Positions 24,417 through 35,132 of a stretch of 64,000 nucleotides of DNA are shown in pieces. The notes below the pieces were generated by a model. That model worked only from the letters and a program-made list of their open reading frames with translations, was not told the DNA's origin and searched no databases. The stretch is from assembly GCA_030141605.1 (NCBI GenBank), contig JAQGDQ010000152.1, positions 62,001 to 126,000 of the forward strand, written 5' to 3'. Each line of letters opens with the position of its first letter. The first letter of the stretch is position 1. Source of the stretch: Tubiluchus corallicola. Taxonomy: Eukaryota; Priapulida; Priapulimorpha; Priapulimorphida; Tubiluchidae. The position numbers and the translations under genes were made by a program.

Positions 24417-26443
24417 AAATTTCCTACTCAGGGATCTCAGTTACCGAAAATCAGGTGACTAGCAACAAAACACTGAAAAAAGTGGATTTTTTTTCGCTGT
24501 GATGTTAGAAAATTTCTTTACCAGCAATTTTTTGATTGATTAACAATTTCAAACTCGAACGTTTCGTGAATTGGTTTAGAAAGCAAATAAATGTTTGTTA
24601 TCAGCAAATATCGATACATTGACAATTCTGACTGTGTGTGAAACTAAAGTGAATGTAATACAGAAAGTACTAAAACTGTTAACTTGAGAGGGTGAAAATA
24701 AATACATCTGAATCTGAATGATTTTGCCACGTTTAAGATTAGCTTCGGCGAAGCCAACAGCAGTGTAAGTTTTCATATAGCATTTGTCAGTGATTTGTAG
24801 GTTCCTCTTAAACAAATGACAATGATTCATAAGTTTTTGTGACCTACAACTGCAAGGGTAAAGTTTGGAGCAAAAAAAACAAGTGCAATAGCACATAATC
24901 ATTTATTATGATGAAAAACCAGAGAAAACACTCGCCAGATGTCTGTAGTAGTGATACACACACCAGGTGTCTCTGCAGCAATCCTAAAAAGCAGAATTTG
25001 TGCTGAACAGTACTCGTTCAGGAAAAAGTTGACCGTCCATGGACATGGAAGGGTTTGTAGGATCAATTTTTTTTCTTCCGCTGACTGACCCCACTTAGTT
25101 ACGCGTATCAGTACAAAAACCATCCGAGATGGAATATTATATGTTAATAACCAAAGACCTTTTCAAGCCAAGAGTAAGTTAAGAGGTCAAGTTGATGGTT
25201 ATCGTTAATAAATCTTAGCAATCTAAGACAGATTTAACACAGCAAGACATTCGTTCTAATATTAAATGGCATTTAACCGGCATGTCCGGCATTTTGAACA
25301 TGAATGTTGCATGTTCATTTTGTGGCTGCTTACAATAACATGCATGCCAACAAATAATTGCTGTCAAACAACATTAATTTTCGTTTCGATCAGCTACTCA
25401 GATTGCTGCAGGACATTCAAATGGAATCATTTATGCTTTTAAATTTTAAATCTTCGGTCATAGCCCACTCCAGTGTAATTGAAAATTTTGTGTCTAATGA
25501 GTTATAGTGACTAAATAAAATAATTCCGAAATGCCGGATGTTTGGATTGAATATCCGTTTTGAACGCGAGTAAAAAGTTTTCAAAGTACGCTGCCCCCAA
25601 GTGCTTTATCTATTGCAAATGTCTCCGGGAGCAGATGCATTCCTCATTGCAGAGACTCAATATTACAGATCTTGTTATTAGATTATCGAGTAACCTTAAA
25701 CTGTTCTGCCGAAAATTTTCAAAACCAGATGTTATAAACAGTTACGCATATCACAACAGTTCTGCGTAATACTAGGCAATAGTCATTCATCTTATACTGA
25801 ATAATAAAAATGATGTTAGATTATTTCTGGTGAATAGCAACTAAAATTACAATACACAGCGTGAATAAAACATCAGTTAATACGGTTTTTGAATTTAAAC
25901 ACGAGTAAACAGGAGTGAAATATATCGAATAAAAACAGAGAAATTTCGCAGAACAATCAACATTAATTCAATTGCATAAATACTCATTTTCTTGTATGTA
26001 TTTCACAAGTATCCTGCATACAGAAAACAAACTATAAGTTAATCATAGAGTGAAAATTTCATGTGCATGCAACAGGATTACACCACATTTACTAAGTGTT
26101 TATATATCATTATAGACTTCAATTTTATTACACAATTATCGTATCTAAAATCTGCCACGATTTCCTACCTACTTTGTCTTGAATAATTTAGTAATTGATG
26201 TTTTAACAATATAAATGTTATTAGATGTTGTTTTAGTTTAATTTCAGCTAATACATTTGAATGGTATGGATAAGCGGGTATAAAAAATGTACACTTGACA
26301 TTAATATCATTATTTAACATATTTTTTCCAGTGCAACATTAAAATAGCAACTGTTTGTCTCAGTGTAGCATGTTAGATAGCCTACCTGTTGAATTTAACC
26401 ATTACTGTTACACGAGTATTGTAATTTTAACATTTATACATAC

Positions 26444-26742
26444 TTATTGAATTCGTTCCTAATATCGTTTAGACTAGGTCGTGCTTTGGCATTGTTTCTT
26501 GCGGTACTGTTGTGGAAATAATTGTTACTCCTCATGCTACGGAAACCGTCGTGAACCTTCTTGGCCTGCTTTTTCACGGAAACGGTCGGAAACGCGAAGC
26601 TACGACGAGAATTCGGGCGATACAGGTGTTCCGACTGAAACTCGGACGCATGAAATTCAGAGAGGGCGGGCGAGGGCGGCCGTGGTCGCTCGTTCGTCAT
26701 GTGGTGGTGGTGGTCAGCAAACACAAATTTTCCCAAAAACAT
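26444..26742 (-). CDS. Candidate upstream DNAJB exon (in-frame N-terminal extension)
   Basis: A 299-bp minus-strand open stretch starting at an ATG (26742) and ending AAT AA before a GTATGT donor. Joined to the DNAJB exon that starts at 22558, the reading frame continues exactly: the phase-2 end plus one base gives Lys, then MTMGKD. The extension would be about 100 residues, polar and disordered-looking, with a HHHH run, a PRPPSP segment and basic blocks (KKQAKK, RSMRSNN). An internal ATG at 26700 gives a shorter variant (MTNERPRPPSP). GC content is higher than in the surroundings, as expected near a promoter. The alternative is a 5' UTR with a fortuitous open frame, or an exon of another gene. 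I recognise no domain. Confidence 0.45.
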
Positions 26743-28203
26743 ATTGCGGTTCGGTCACAAAGTTCTCGTAAAGTTAATATAACTCAATAGTGTTGTCCAA
26801 ATAAGTTAAGTTGACGTTATGTAGACTTCAAGAGATTTTTTGCAGCAACTTTTGGTGTTGCAACAGCACACTTCTAGAAGTATTCCAGATTACAATTCTA
26901 GAAAAATCTTTGCCTGAACAATACGCAGTGTGAGAGACAAAACTTGTGCTGTTAGCTGCGCATGTACAACTTTTAGCTACACTTTCATTGGTTACGCTGT
27001 GTCGGCTCACTCTAGTCACTCTACGTCTGTGCGTTACTTCTACTAGTACATTAATATCAAGCCAGTAACAGAGTTATTTAGAATAACACAGTACTTTAAA
27101 TAGCAAATACTCATCAGTGCAGATTCTATCCAAATGTGCACAAAAATCTTAAGTTTTCACATCAAGCGTCAACGGCTTATACTAGCTAAACTATTTCAAA
27201 AGAAAGACCAAGTCTTGCATCCTTCAAAGCTTTGTACAATTCTTATGGACTATTCAATATCTCAGTCGTGCCACCTAAAAGAAGGGCACAGTCAATGACA
27301 CTGACTCACACACAAGAGGAACTAGCAAGCACGAGTAAAAGGAAACACCTTCTGACGAAAAGACCACTACCGTGTGACTAAGAAAAGACAATCCGCACCC
27401 ACACTGCGGCTTATCGATGGGAGCAAAAATGCCTCTATCGCTAATCACGCAATAAATACGCTTCAATTGTCCTACCCCAAGCCTAGCTGCATACTAAAGC
27501 AACTAGACAATAATTATATATGGGTCAACGCTTGCGGCATTCGGTTAGTTCAATGGTCACGCAGGGATGAGCTAAAGCAAGCTGTGTTAACTGAATTTAC
27601 TCATGTGTATGTGGAATACAGAATAGGCAGTCAATCAAATCTATTGGCAGGATTACCTAACAGCATTATAAATTAAACATGGCACAAAGGTAATAAAATT
27701 CCATAACACTCTGCATCGCAATTACATTACAATATTATAACATCAAAGGCATGAATGGAAATGATACCGCAATCATCAATAAATCAATATAATAAGTTCC
27801 AATTATGGTATCCAATCCTAGCAATATCATTAGCATCATCACAAAATAAGAAAGTCAAGCATAGCACAGTGTCAATTAAAGAGAAGACATTTACAGCATT
27901 TATAAAGCCTCATACGGTAACTGCAAGTTTACAAAGTGTTAGAAAAATGTAATTTAGACTGCCAGTTAGACAATAAAAATGATTTTCTTACCAACATAGA
28001 AAGAAACAACATGCTACTTTCTTACTTCAAATTTGCAACTAGCCGTGATGGACAGTTTTGAAATTTTGCAATTCGATTATAATCTGGTTTTTGTAATTTA
28101 TCTAAGGCAGCTTTTTAGTGTTTTAGCCATGTTTTTCAAACATTGCAGCACTGAAATAAAGCATATATGGGCGACATTTCAAACGTTTTAATGATAAAGA
28201 ACT

Positions 28204-28412
28204 TTCGTAGTTGAAGTGCTGATGTATTTGAATCCATAGTTTTAGGCTCGAATCGAATTTGAACTAAAAAACTTGTCTGAATCGAAATCGATCGGTCGAA
28301 TTTTATTGGAACGTACAAACTCGAATCGAATTCGAACTAAAAAACTCGTTCGAAACGAATTTGAACATGTGAATATAATTTGAACGCGCGAACTTGAATG
28401 TTCGCTGCTCAC
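28204..28412. repeat. TTCGAAT-rich dispersed repeat, copy 2
   Basis: Begins GAAGTGCTGATGTATTTGAA and contains repeated TCGAATCGAATT and GAACTAAAAAACT blocks. It resembles the copies at 20036 and 39320. An internal duplication (two GAACTAAAAAACT blocks about 70 bases apart) makes it longer than copy 1. Confidence 0.65.
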
Positions 28413-28997
28413 GCTTAATAAGCAGATGCTCTCACAACTACAAGTCAAGTTCAGGTAATAAAATGAACTTTAAAGTTTAACAATGACCAGGTAATTTTCT
28501 AAATTACATGCTAGACATAAAATTGTTTAATTGCAAGTTACCAAAATTGCCACGTGTGTAACAGCTGCATTGACACAGTTTAGAAAACCAGACCGTGAAA
28601 GTTGAATGGGCTGGATTCTTAAGCTGCTTCACAAATTATTTTCAAATCAGGTACGTAATTGTTAGCTAATTACCCAGTTAAACAATGAAACACAACTTTT
28701 ACAAGCTGTTATGTTTATTGTAATTAATGAGTATTTATAAATGGATTTAAGTGGGAGGTACAAACATGTTTACATGTGTACTCACTGCATGAATATAGTA
28801 ATTTACTCTGTTCTCTTACTGAGGCAGTCTATTTCACTGTTGAGTCTATTTTTGTATGTATCACTAATTCATGATAAATATATCACTACATTACAAGTGA
28901 TAAATTACAAAGATGAAGCATGCTGGAATAGTAATCAATGTTTTTTGATTTCTTGCACGTTTCTGGGCGAGACAAGGTCTTTACTACCGGCAAGGAC

Positions 28998-29528
28998 CAG
29001 GAGTGGCCCAGTAGCTAAAATTACTGGGGGTGCTGTTTTAGAAAATTTTTAACCATTGTTTTAATACTGTGTAAAATGAAACCAACGTGTGTAATTTTAA
29101 TGTTGTAATTTGTAATTGTAATTTTAAACAAAGAAACGTACGAAAATTTATCCATAAACTTGATAAAATCCTAAACAAAAAATACTGTTTGCTCACGAAT
29201 AGCCTAAACTGTTGTAGTTCTAGAATATGCTGGTACACAGTTTTTAAGCACGTGACAACTGACAACACACACTGCATGAGCGACAGTACTCTTTCTACCT
29301 AAAGTGCGTCTTATCTCAGACATGTGCGCATGACCGTATGCACAAACAGCCAAACATCACATTGCTGGAATGCACTGTTCTGGGCTGTGAAGCAAACAAT
29401 ACTACCCTCACATATGCTGATTCCGTACAAATATGAAGAAAGAACTAAAGAAATAAATATTAACGATAATATTGAGTGAAAATAGGGGGTGCTGCAATTC
29501 TACAATGTCTATATAAGAGACGCCACAG
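28998..29528. mobile_element. hAT-type non-autonomous element with 8-bp target duplication
   Basis: The left end CAGGAGTGGCCC and right end GAGACGCCACAG form short imperfect inverted termini. They are flanked by GCAAGGAC (28990-28997) and GCAAGAAC (29529-29536), an 8-bp duplication with one mismatch, the hAT hallmark. Length is 531 bp. No transposase frame is visible. Confidence 0.7.
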
Positions 29529-29715
29529 GCAAGAACGAAATTAAGAGAAGAATTGGTAAAATCGCAGGACAACAATTCTTCTTATTCTTGCTTGGGAAAA
29601 TAATGAATTTTAATTGTAGTGTAACATAAACTTTCAACGACCAAATTCTTCTTGTTTAGAATTACATAAATATTCTTTTAAAGTAAAAAACAACTTCTAT
29701 TGCAGCACCAACAGA

Positions 29716-29889
29716 GATAATTCAGACCTAATGGAGAAAAACGTGATGACCTTTATAGTATCAAAGATTATAATATTTGTTCAGTAGCTCTCACCCTAGT
29801 GGGCCACATCAGCTGAACAGAAAGAGCTGGGGTGAGAGCTACTGAATAAATATTATAATCTTCGATACTCAAGTCCGATAATTCAGACC
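29716..29889. mobile_element. Hairpin element flanked by a 13-bp direct repeat
   Basis: The arms at 29759-29800 and 29825-29867 are almost perfectly complementary over about 42 bases (core CAGTAGCTCTCACCC) around a 24-base loop. The direct repeat GATAATTCAGACC occurs at 29716-29728 and 29877-29889. The combination suggests insertion of a foldback element, but I cannot assign a superfamily. Confidence 0.6.
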
Positions 29890-30133
29890 CTTTATATTTT
29901 TTCTTTGTTATTTTATTAACAGTATTATTTGTACTTTCTTGGGGCTTACAGTTTCTGCCGATGACAGCGTAATTAATGCCGAAATGTTCAAATTTATGAA
30001 TATTCAAGTAAAGAGGCATTTAATATAATTAAGATGTTTCAGTGGACATTGTCACAAGTTCATTTCTGCTAAAATTAAGACTTCCAAATCATAGATATCT
30101 CAGCAAGTCATTTCAAACTATTGAAAAGAAAGT

Positions 30134-30242
30134 GTACATTTATTTAATCAACTGTACAAAATAAAGGCAATATATATATACATATTTATATATATGTATA
30201 TATATTGCCTTTATTTCGTACAGTTGATTAAATAAATGTGTA
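30134..30242. repeat. Near-perfect ~109-bp palindrome
   Basis: Left arm ATTTATTTAATCAACTGTAC then AAAATAAAGGCAATATATAT is mirrored in reverse complement on the right with very few mismatches, meeting in an AT-rich centre. It would form a long cruciform or hairpin. It is probably a small palindromic transposon remnant. Confidence 0.85.
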
Positions 30243-31394
30243 AATATATGTACATATATACATATATATTACAAAATTTCATTTGTATCACACAGCCTAT
30301 CTCTACAGACTCTACAGCAAATCCTCAAATCAGAATTTTGCAGTGGTGGTTGAGCAAATCAGTGACAAAAACGAACATAATAGATCATCCAACATACGTG
30401 AACATAGCTCATGCAACAGACATAGTTCACACAACATATATATATTGTCAACTGTGACAAAATGTGACACAAATTTTCTTTGTTATATGTCACCCTTATT
30501 AATGAGAGGCTACATAAGTCGCTATTCATAAACAAGTATTTGCTGTAAATATACGACAGTCTGAGATTAATGTGATATTAATTTTGTTGAAATCTGATAG
30601 ATGCAATATTCTGTTGGTTGTCTGTCTGACTTACGGTAACTCTTTATTATTATAGTAACACTTACTAATAATGAATCTTTCAATTGAACATTATAATGCC
30701 TTCTGTATGCTGGTAGTCTAAGGACTTCTTAATTACACTCATATAAATTTTATTTTGTAGTCTCAGTAGTTGTTAATTACACTCATATAAATTTTATTTT
30801 TACAAAGGGCAAATAAAATAAAACTATGTCAACTACTACCGGTCATTATTCACAGTGCGCATGACTCATTTACTGGTTTAGTGTGAACACAGTTAGATTG
30901 CTCAAGCAATTATGCGTAAAAAGTGAAAGTGGCTTTAGTACTTCCAAAGGATCTGATGAATTTAATACGTGTGAACATAAATTTGTTACTCACGGTGAAT
31001 ATGATTGAGTTTGAAAGTAAATGCTGCTTTTGACTGACAACCTGGGTGGTTACCTGGCTGGCTCGACACTACAAATCCAGTGGAAAAATGGATTACGTAT
31101 ATCAAAAGTGTTGAATGTACTGGCTGCACTAGCAAAGAGGCAACCGTGTCATACTGCGAGACTCACTGGATGGGGTACATCATTAATATCACCATCAAGG
31201 CCACTCACACCCTGGTAACTTCCACACTAAGGCTTCTTTCAACGTGAAGTGGAAGGGAGTACAAACGGACAGCCACAACAGCAATATAAAGTTACATTAA
31301 GTCTGTTTTAACGTGTTGAAACCCTAATCAGACTGAGAATCTGAGAAGTCTGGTATTCTGGTACAACGTAGTCTAGTCGAACACATTACTTACT

Positions 31395-31745
31395 TTGTTG
31401 TAAATACTTTGCTGCCTATCGAAAATAAATTATACAGTTAGATTTGGTTTTGTTCTATTTACATTTATTATATTCCAGTTGAGTATGCCTAGAGACCTTG
31501 AAGCTTCAAGCCGTCACCTCTGAACCATCACCGTCCGCAGGGCCATAAAAACCCGACTTCAACATGGCTGCTACACAAAATTTCAGCTTTATAACTATTT
31601 TAGCCAAGATTTTTCAACAGTCTGGCGTTTTCAAAAGGATTTGGATTTTTCAACGATTTCAACGTAAATGGAAAAACATCACCGAAAGTTTCGCACACGA
31701 AACTTTATCATTTTCGTTGAAAACGAAACTGAACCGAACGCGCAG
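31395..31745. mobile_element. Fragment of the 46078/20773 hAT-like family
   Basis: Shares TACTTTGCTGCCTAT and TTTAGCCAAGAT plus the CCGAAAGTTTCG region with the copy at 20773-21514. Neither terminus is clear, so it is a truncated or heavily decayed copy. Confidence 0.5.
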
Positions 31746-33474
31746 TGCAGACTGCTGGGGTGGATCAAGCAGATCTTAGACTGACAGACAAGATACATTC
31801 AAAATTCTAATCCTGTACTCCATCTTCACGAGGTATTCTCTGAAGTAAGATACATTACTGTATCTGTATCTAATCACGTGCCCTAAAACTGTTACTTTAG
31901 TTCTATTATCACTTTAGTTGAGTCCGACATGAGGTTAATCCTGCAATTCCTTTCTCGTCCAAGACCTTTGATCGCTTCTTCTCTTGTTTGGATGATACTT
32001 TCAGAATCTCTTTTCGCTGGTTGATCTAACCTCTGCCCCCACCCGTGGCCTCTTATTTGACGAATCCCTTTCCAGGTAACATTTTCTCTGTTAATTCGTA
32101 TGTTTTAAAGAAAGAACTTTAATGGCTACTTCCTAACATTAGCAAAACAGCTGTAAGCAACCTACTTTTCTTGACCAGTTTTCGTAATAGCCAAACTGGT
32201 TATAAATCTGGTTCTGGATATAATCTATAAGTTGCAACTGTTGCTCCTTGAGATGATCTACATAAAAAAGGAAATGCCATCAAGGAAATAGGTGATTTTG
32301 AGGCCCAGCAAGCAACAAATACTCGACTTATATTATAGAACTCATTCTGACTCAACATCTCTCTCGATATGCATTAATGTTGGTAGCAGCATTTTGTACA
32401 CATGTATCACAGCACACCGACATTGCAATATGACACCGAATCAATACGACACAGCCAAAGGTGCAGAGCACCATGCTACAGAAGACGAAAAAAGGAAGAA
32501 GCATAGCCTGTTGGTCAAGGCTGCCAATTCAGAAAATAGTCTTGCCACTTATATTAGGTGGGCAGCTGCAGAAGAACCGCATCTAAAACGCTGTAGATGA
32601 GCATCCAGATGGAATCAATAAGAAAAGAAAGAAAAACAAAAGCATCTTATAAAGTGTACATTTACGCGATTTGGCAAATTACTTAAACTTTGATTATAAA
32701 CTTAACAGAAAATTCAGTACACCAGAAATCGGCACCGTCCTAGTAAAATCACAATGTGCTCGAGATCTAGAACATTAGCAGTGCACTCTGCTCAGTATTA
32801 ACACATATCACGAATTTTCTAATTAAAATACTGCAGAAAAGAGAATGCCTACATTTAGCAAGAGTAAAAAATGTTAACAAATTAAGATAATTACCTTTAT
32901 CTCTTTTCAAAATTAGTTCACTAGTTTGTCAAGCAGTCATGGTGAGCTGTCAGTTCCTTATAGACAGACTAAAAAAAAGTTCTGCCTGCCATAAAAGTGA
33001 TTTGATGGCAAAGGAATCTGAAAAAATAATTATAAAAACATAAAAAATTATAGTAATTTCTAAGGCACACGGAAATTCGTAAAACCATTTCACTACAAAC
33101 ATAACAGTAATTTTTACTCATATTTATTATTTATACTTACAGTGTAGCATTGCACAATCCACAAATTACTTATGACAGAACCTAGCTCATGATTAAGCCT
33201 TACAAACACACAGAAAAGCTTCCTAAGATTATACTTAATTTTGTAGGCTAGGTAAACATCTTGAACAATTTTAAGTAATATCTTGCACCACAATATCTAT
33301 TTAAAGTAATACATAATAAGACTATAAATCATCCCAACAGTACCATTTTCAAGGATAGCCCGTGCTGGTAAGTTAAGGTATTGTCACCAGATAATTTGGA
33401 TGCTAATTTGGTGGCTATTCTATCCTAGTTCTCCAATGCATTTTCACTTCATTTTGGTGATATGAAGACTATAT

Positions 33475-33895
33475 GCCCACACTGTATCTCGACAGTAGGC
33501 GGAAAAGCTGCACAAGCAGCCAATGGCTAGAGAGCGGAGGAGGTTCAAGTGACCCAATGGCCATGTGTAGAGGAATGAACCTCCCAAATCAGGAGTGAAG
33601 TTCCGAAGGCGGGGCAGACCAGTGCAGCATGCTCACTGACTCCGCCAGCTCCTGCAGCCTACCTGGAGCCAAACATATCGCTCCACTTTCCTTTGGACTA
33701 CACCAGCGAGGAAGAGAGGGGGTTCCTGTTGTCTGGGCAACTCAGGATCGCCATACACCTTGCCCAGGCGTGCACCCTGGAGACGTTCAAGGATCGCACT
33801 GCTCAGCCACAGTTGACACTGCCGCTCTATCAATGTGATCAATAACCGACTCTCTTGGCGCACACTCTACTGTCTTCAGAGACAGGATGCCAACC
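33475..33895. mobile_element. GC-rich 421-bp insertion with 13-bp target duplication
   Basis: Flanked by the identical 13-mer ATGAAGACTATAT at 33462-33474 and 33896-33908. The insert is markedly more GC-rich than its surroundings and has no obvious inverted termini or long poly(A). Duplications of this length fit target-primed retrotransposition, as for a SINE, truncated LINE or retrocopy. A minus-strand frame of about 76 codons (33863-33633) is open but not recognised. Confidence 0.55.
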
Positions 33896-34929
33896 ATGAA
33901 GACTATATCTGTTCAAAGCAGAGATTTGACCAAAACATATACTATAACAGCTAGCATTAGCTAAAAAGTTCAAGTAATGGTAGCTTAGCAATAGCTGCAG
34001 AAGAATAAACAAAGAGGTTGCTAACTGTCAAATCACAGCTATACAGTGTATGAGCTGTGGCTTTACGTAGAACTTACAATGAATAAAAGTCATGTGTCTT
34101 TTCATGTGAAGGGAAACTTCCTGTTTATCTGATTGTTGTAATTAATTTAATCATTTACATACTAAGGCCTTATATCACACCAATAGTCTACGCTGCAGCA
34201 AATTATGCTGCAATATAGAGTATAGACTATTGGTGACGGAGCTTTTACATTTTCAGCTTAAGCACTCTTACCTTTAACCTTGCAAATTAAACCTTCTCAA
34301 AAAATTCTGAACATTAATTTTTACATGGTAGGCATTGATTCTATTGTTCTATGTTTTGTATAATGTATGTAATATCTTGCTAGTTTTTAATAGCAATTCA
34401 GTAATTTCTATTTGGGGTTAACTGAGTGAGCTTTGTTTAAATCTTCAAAATTTGACCACATTACAAATTAACTTTAACCTCATTTTTGATTTCTTTGGGA
34501 CATCAGTTCAGTTGATACTGTTCTTTATAATGTTTAGTTTACATTACTATGCGCAGCTGTTTTGTATCCACTAAAATAAACAGGAAAGTTCAAGCCTAAA
34601 ATAGCAAAAATATACACCATAAGACTAATGCATTCGAGAATCTGTGTTCACAATAATAATAATAACAGATTGCTATTTGCGATTCTGGGTACAGCAGAGC
34701 ACTCAGATATTCAGTAAGTCCTATAATAAATATAAACCCAGCCTGAAATCCCATAAGTTGGGAACTGAAAAAAAAAACAAGGCGTCTGAACATGTATAGT
34801 TAATTTACTTATTTAGCACATGGCTGTGTCATTGCCGCGATACTTACAGTTATTACTACTGTTTCAAGCCGCACGACGTAAAACAAAACATAAAAACGAA
34901 TTATACATACAAAAATCAAAAGTTCACCT

Positions 34930-35132
34930 TCTTCGGGAGTCTATCGGTGACGTCATATCCGCTTCGTGTCCGCGGGATTCCGCTAGAAGTCGCAGTATCC
35001 GCCGGAAACTTTTAACGCGTGGAAGTATCTAGTTGTCAAGCAAACACACTTTTATGTGTGATAATTCATAACTTTTATCCAATTGCATCTCGGCAAATTG
35101 GACTTATTTTTATCACAGCTGTAGACTGCATT
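34930..35132 (+). promoter_or_regulatory. Putative TECR promoter and 5' UTR
   Basis: A CpG-containing patch (GTGACGTCATATCCG at about 34949, GTCCGCGGGATTCCG, TCCGCCGG) stands out from AT-rich flanks directly before the TECR initiator exon. TGACGTCA is a canonical CRE/ATF site. No TATA box is evident. Assignment is by position and composition only. Confidence 0.45.

Larger units (their letters stand above)
22558..26443. other. DNAJB upstream region / putative first intron
   Basis: If the exon at 26444-26742 belongs to DNAJB, this is its intron: minus-strand donor GTATGT next to 26444 and acceptor TTTTGTAG next to 22558. It holds a hexamer microsatellite (22617-22670), a LINE 3' end (23847-24416) and a pair of inverted CCGGCAT-containing sequences around 25277 and 25530. 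The rest is AT-rich with nothing recognisable. Confidence 0.5.
26743..35132. other. Region between divergent DNAJB and TECR genes
   Basis: AT-rich, with no supported coding exon. It holds a TTCGAAT-type repeat (28204-28412), a hAT element (28998-29528), two hairpin-type elements (29716-29889 and 30134-30242), a hAT-family fragment (31395-31745), a GC-rich insertion with 13-bp flanking repeats (33475-33895) and an imperfect stem around 34172-34233. The presumed TECR promoter lies at its right edge. Short open frames show no domain. Confidence 0.6.

Noticed and set aside
34172-34233. Imperfect inverted repeat ACCAATAGTCTA / TAGACTATTGGT
   Set aside because: Only 12 bases plus a short inner GCAGCA match, no target duplication and no second copy established; too weak for a mobile element call.
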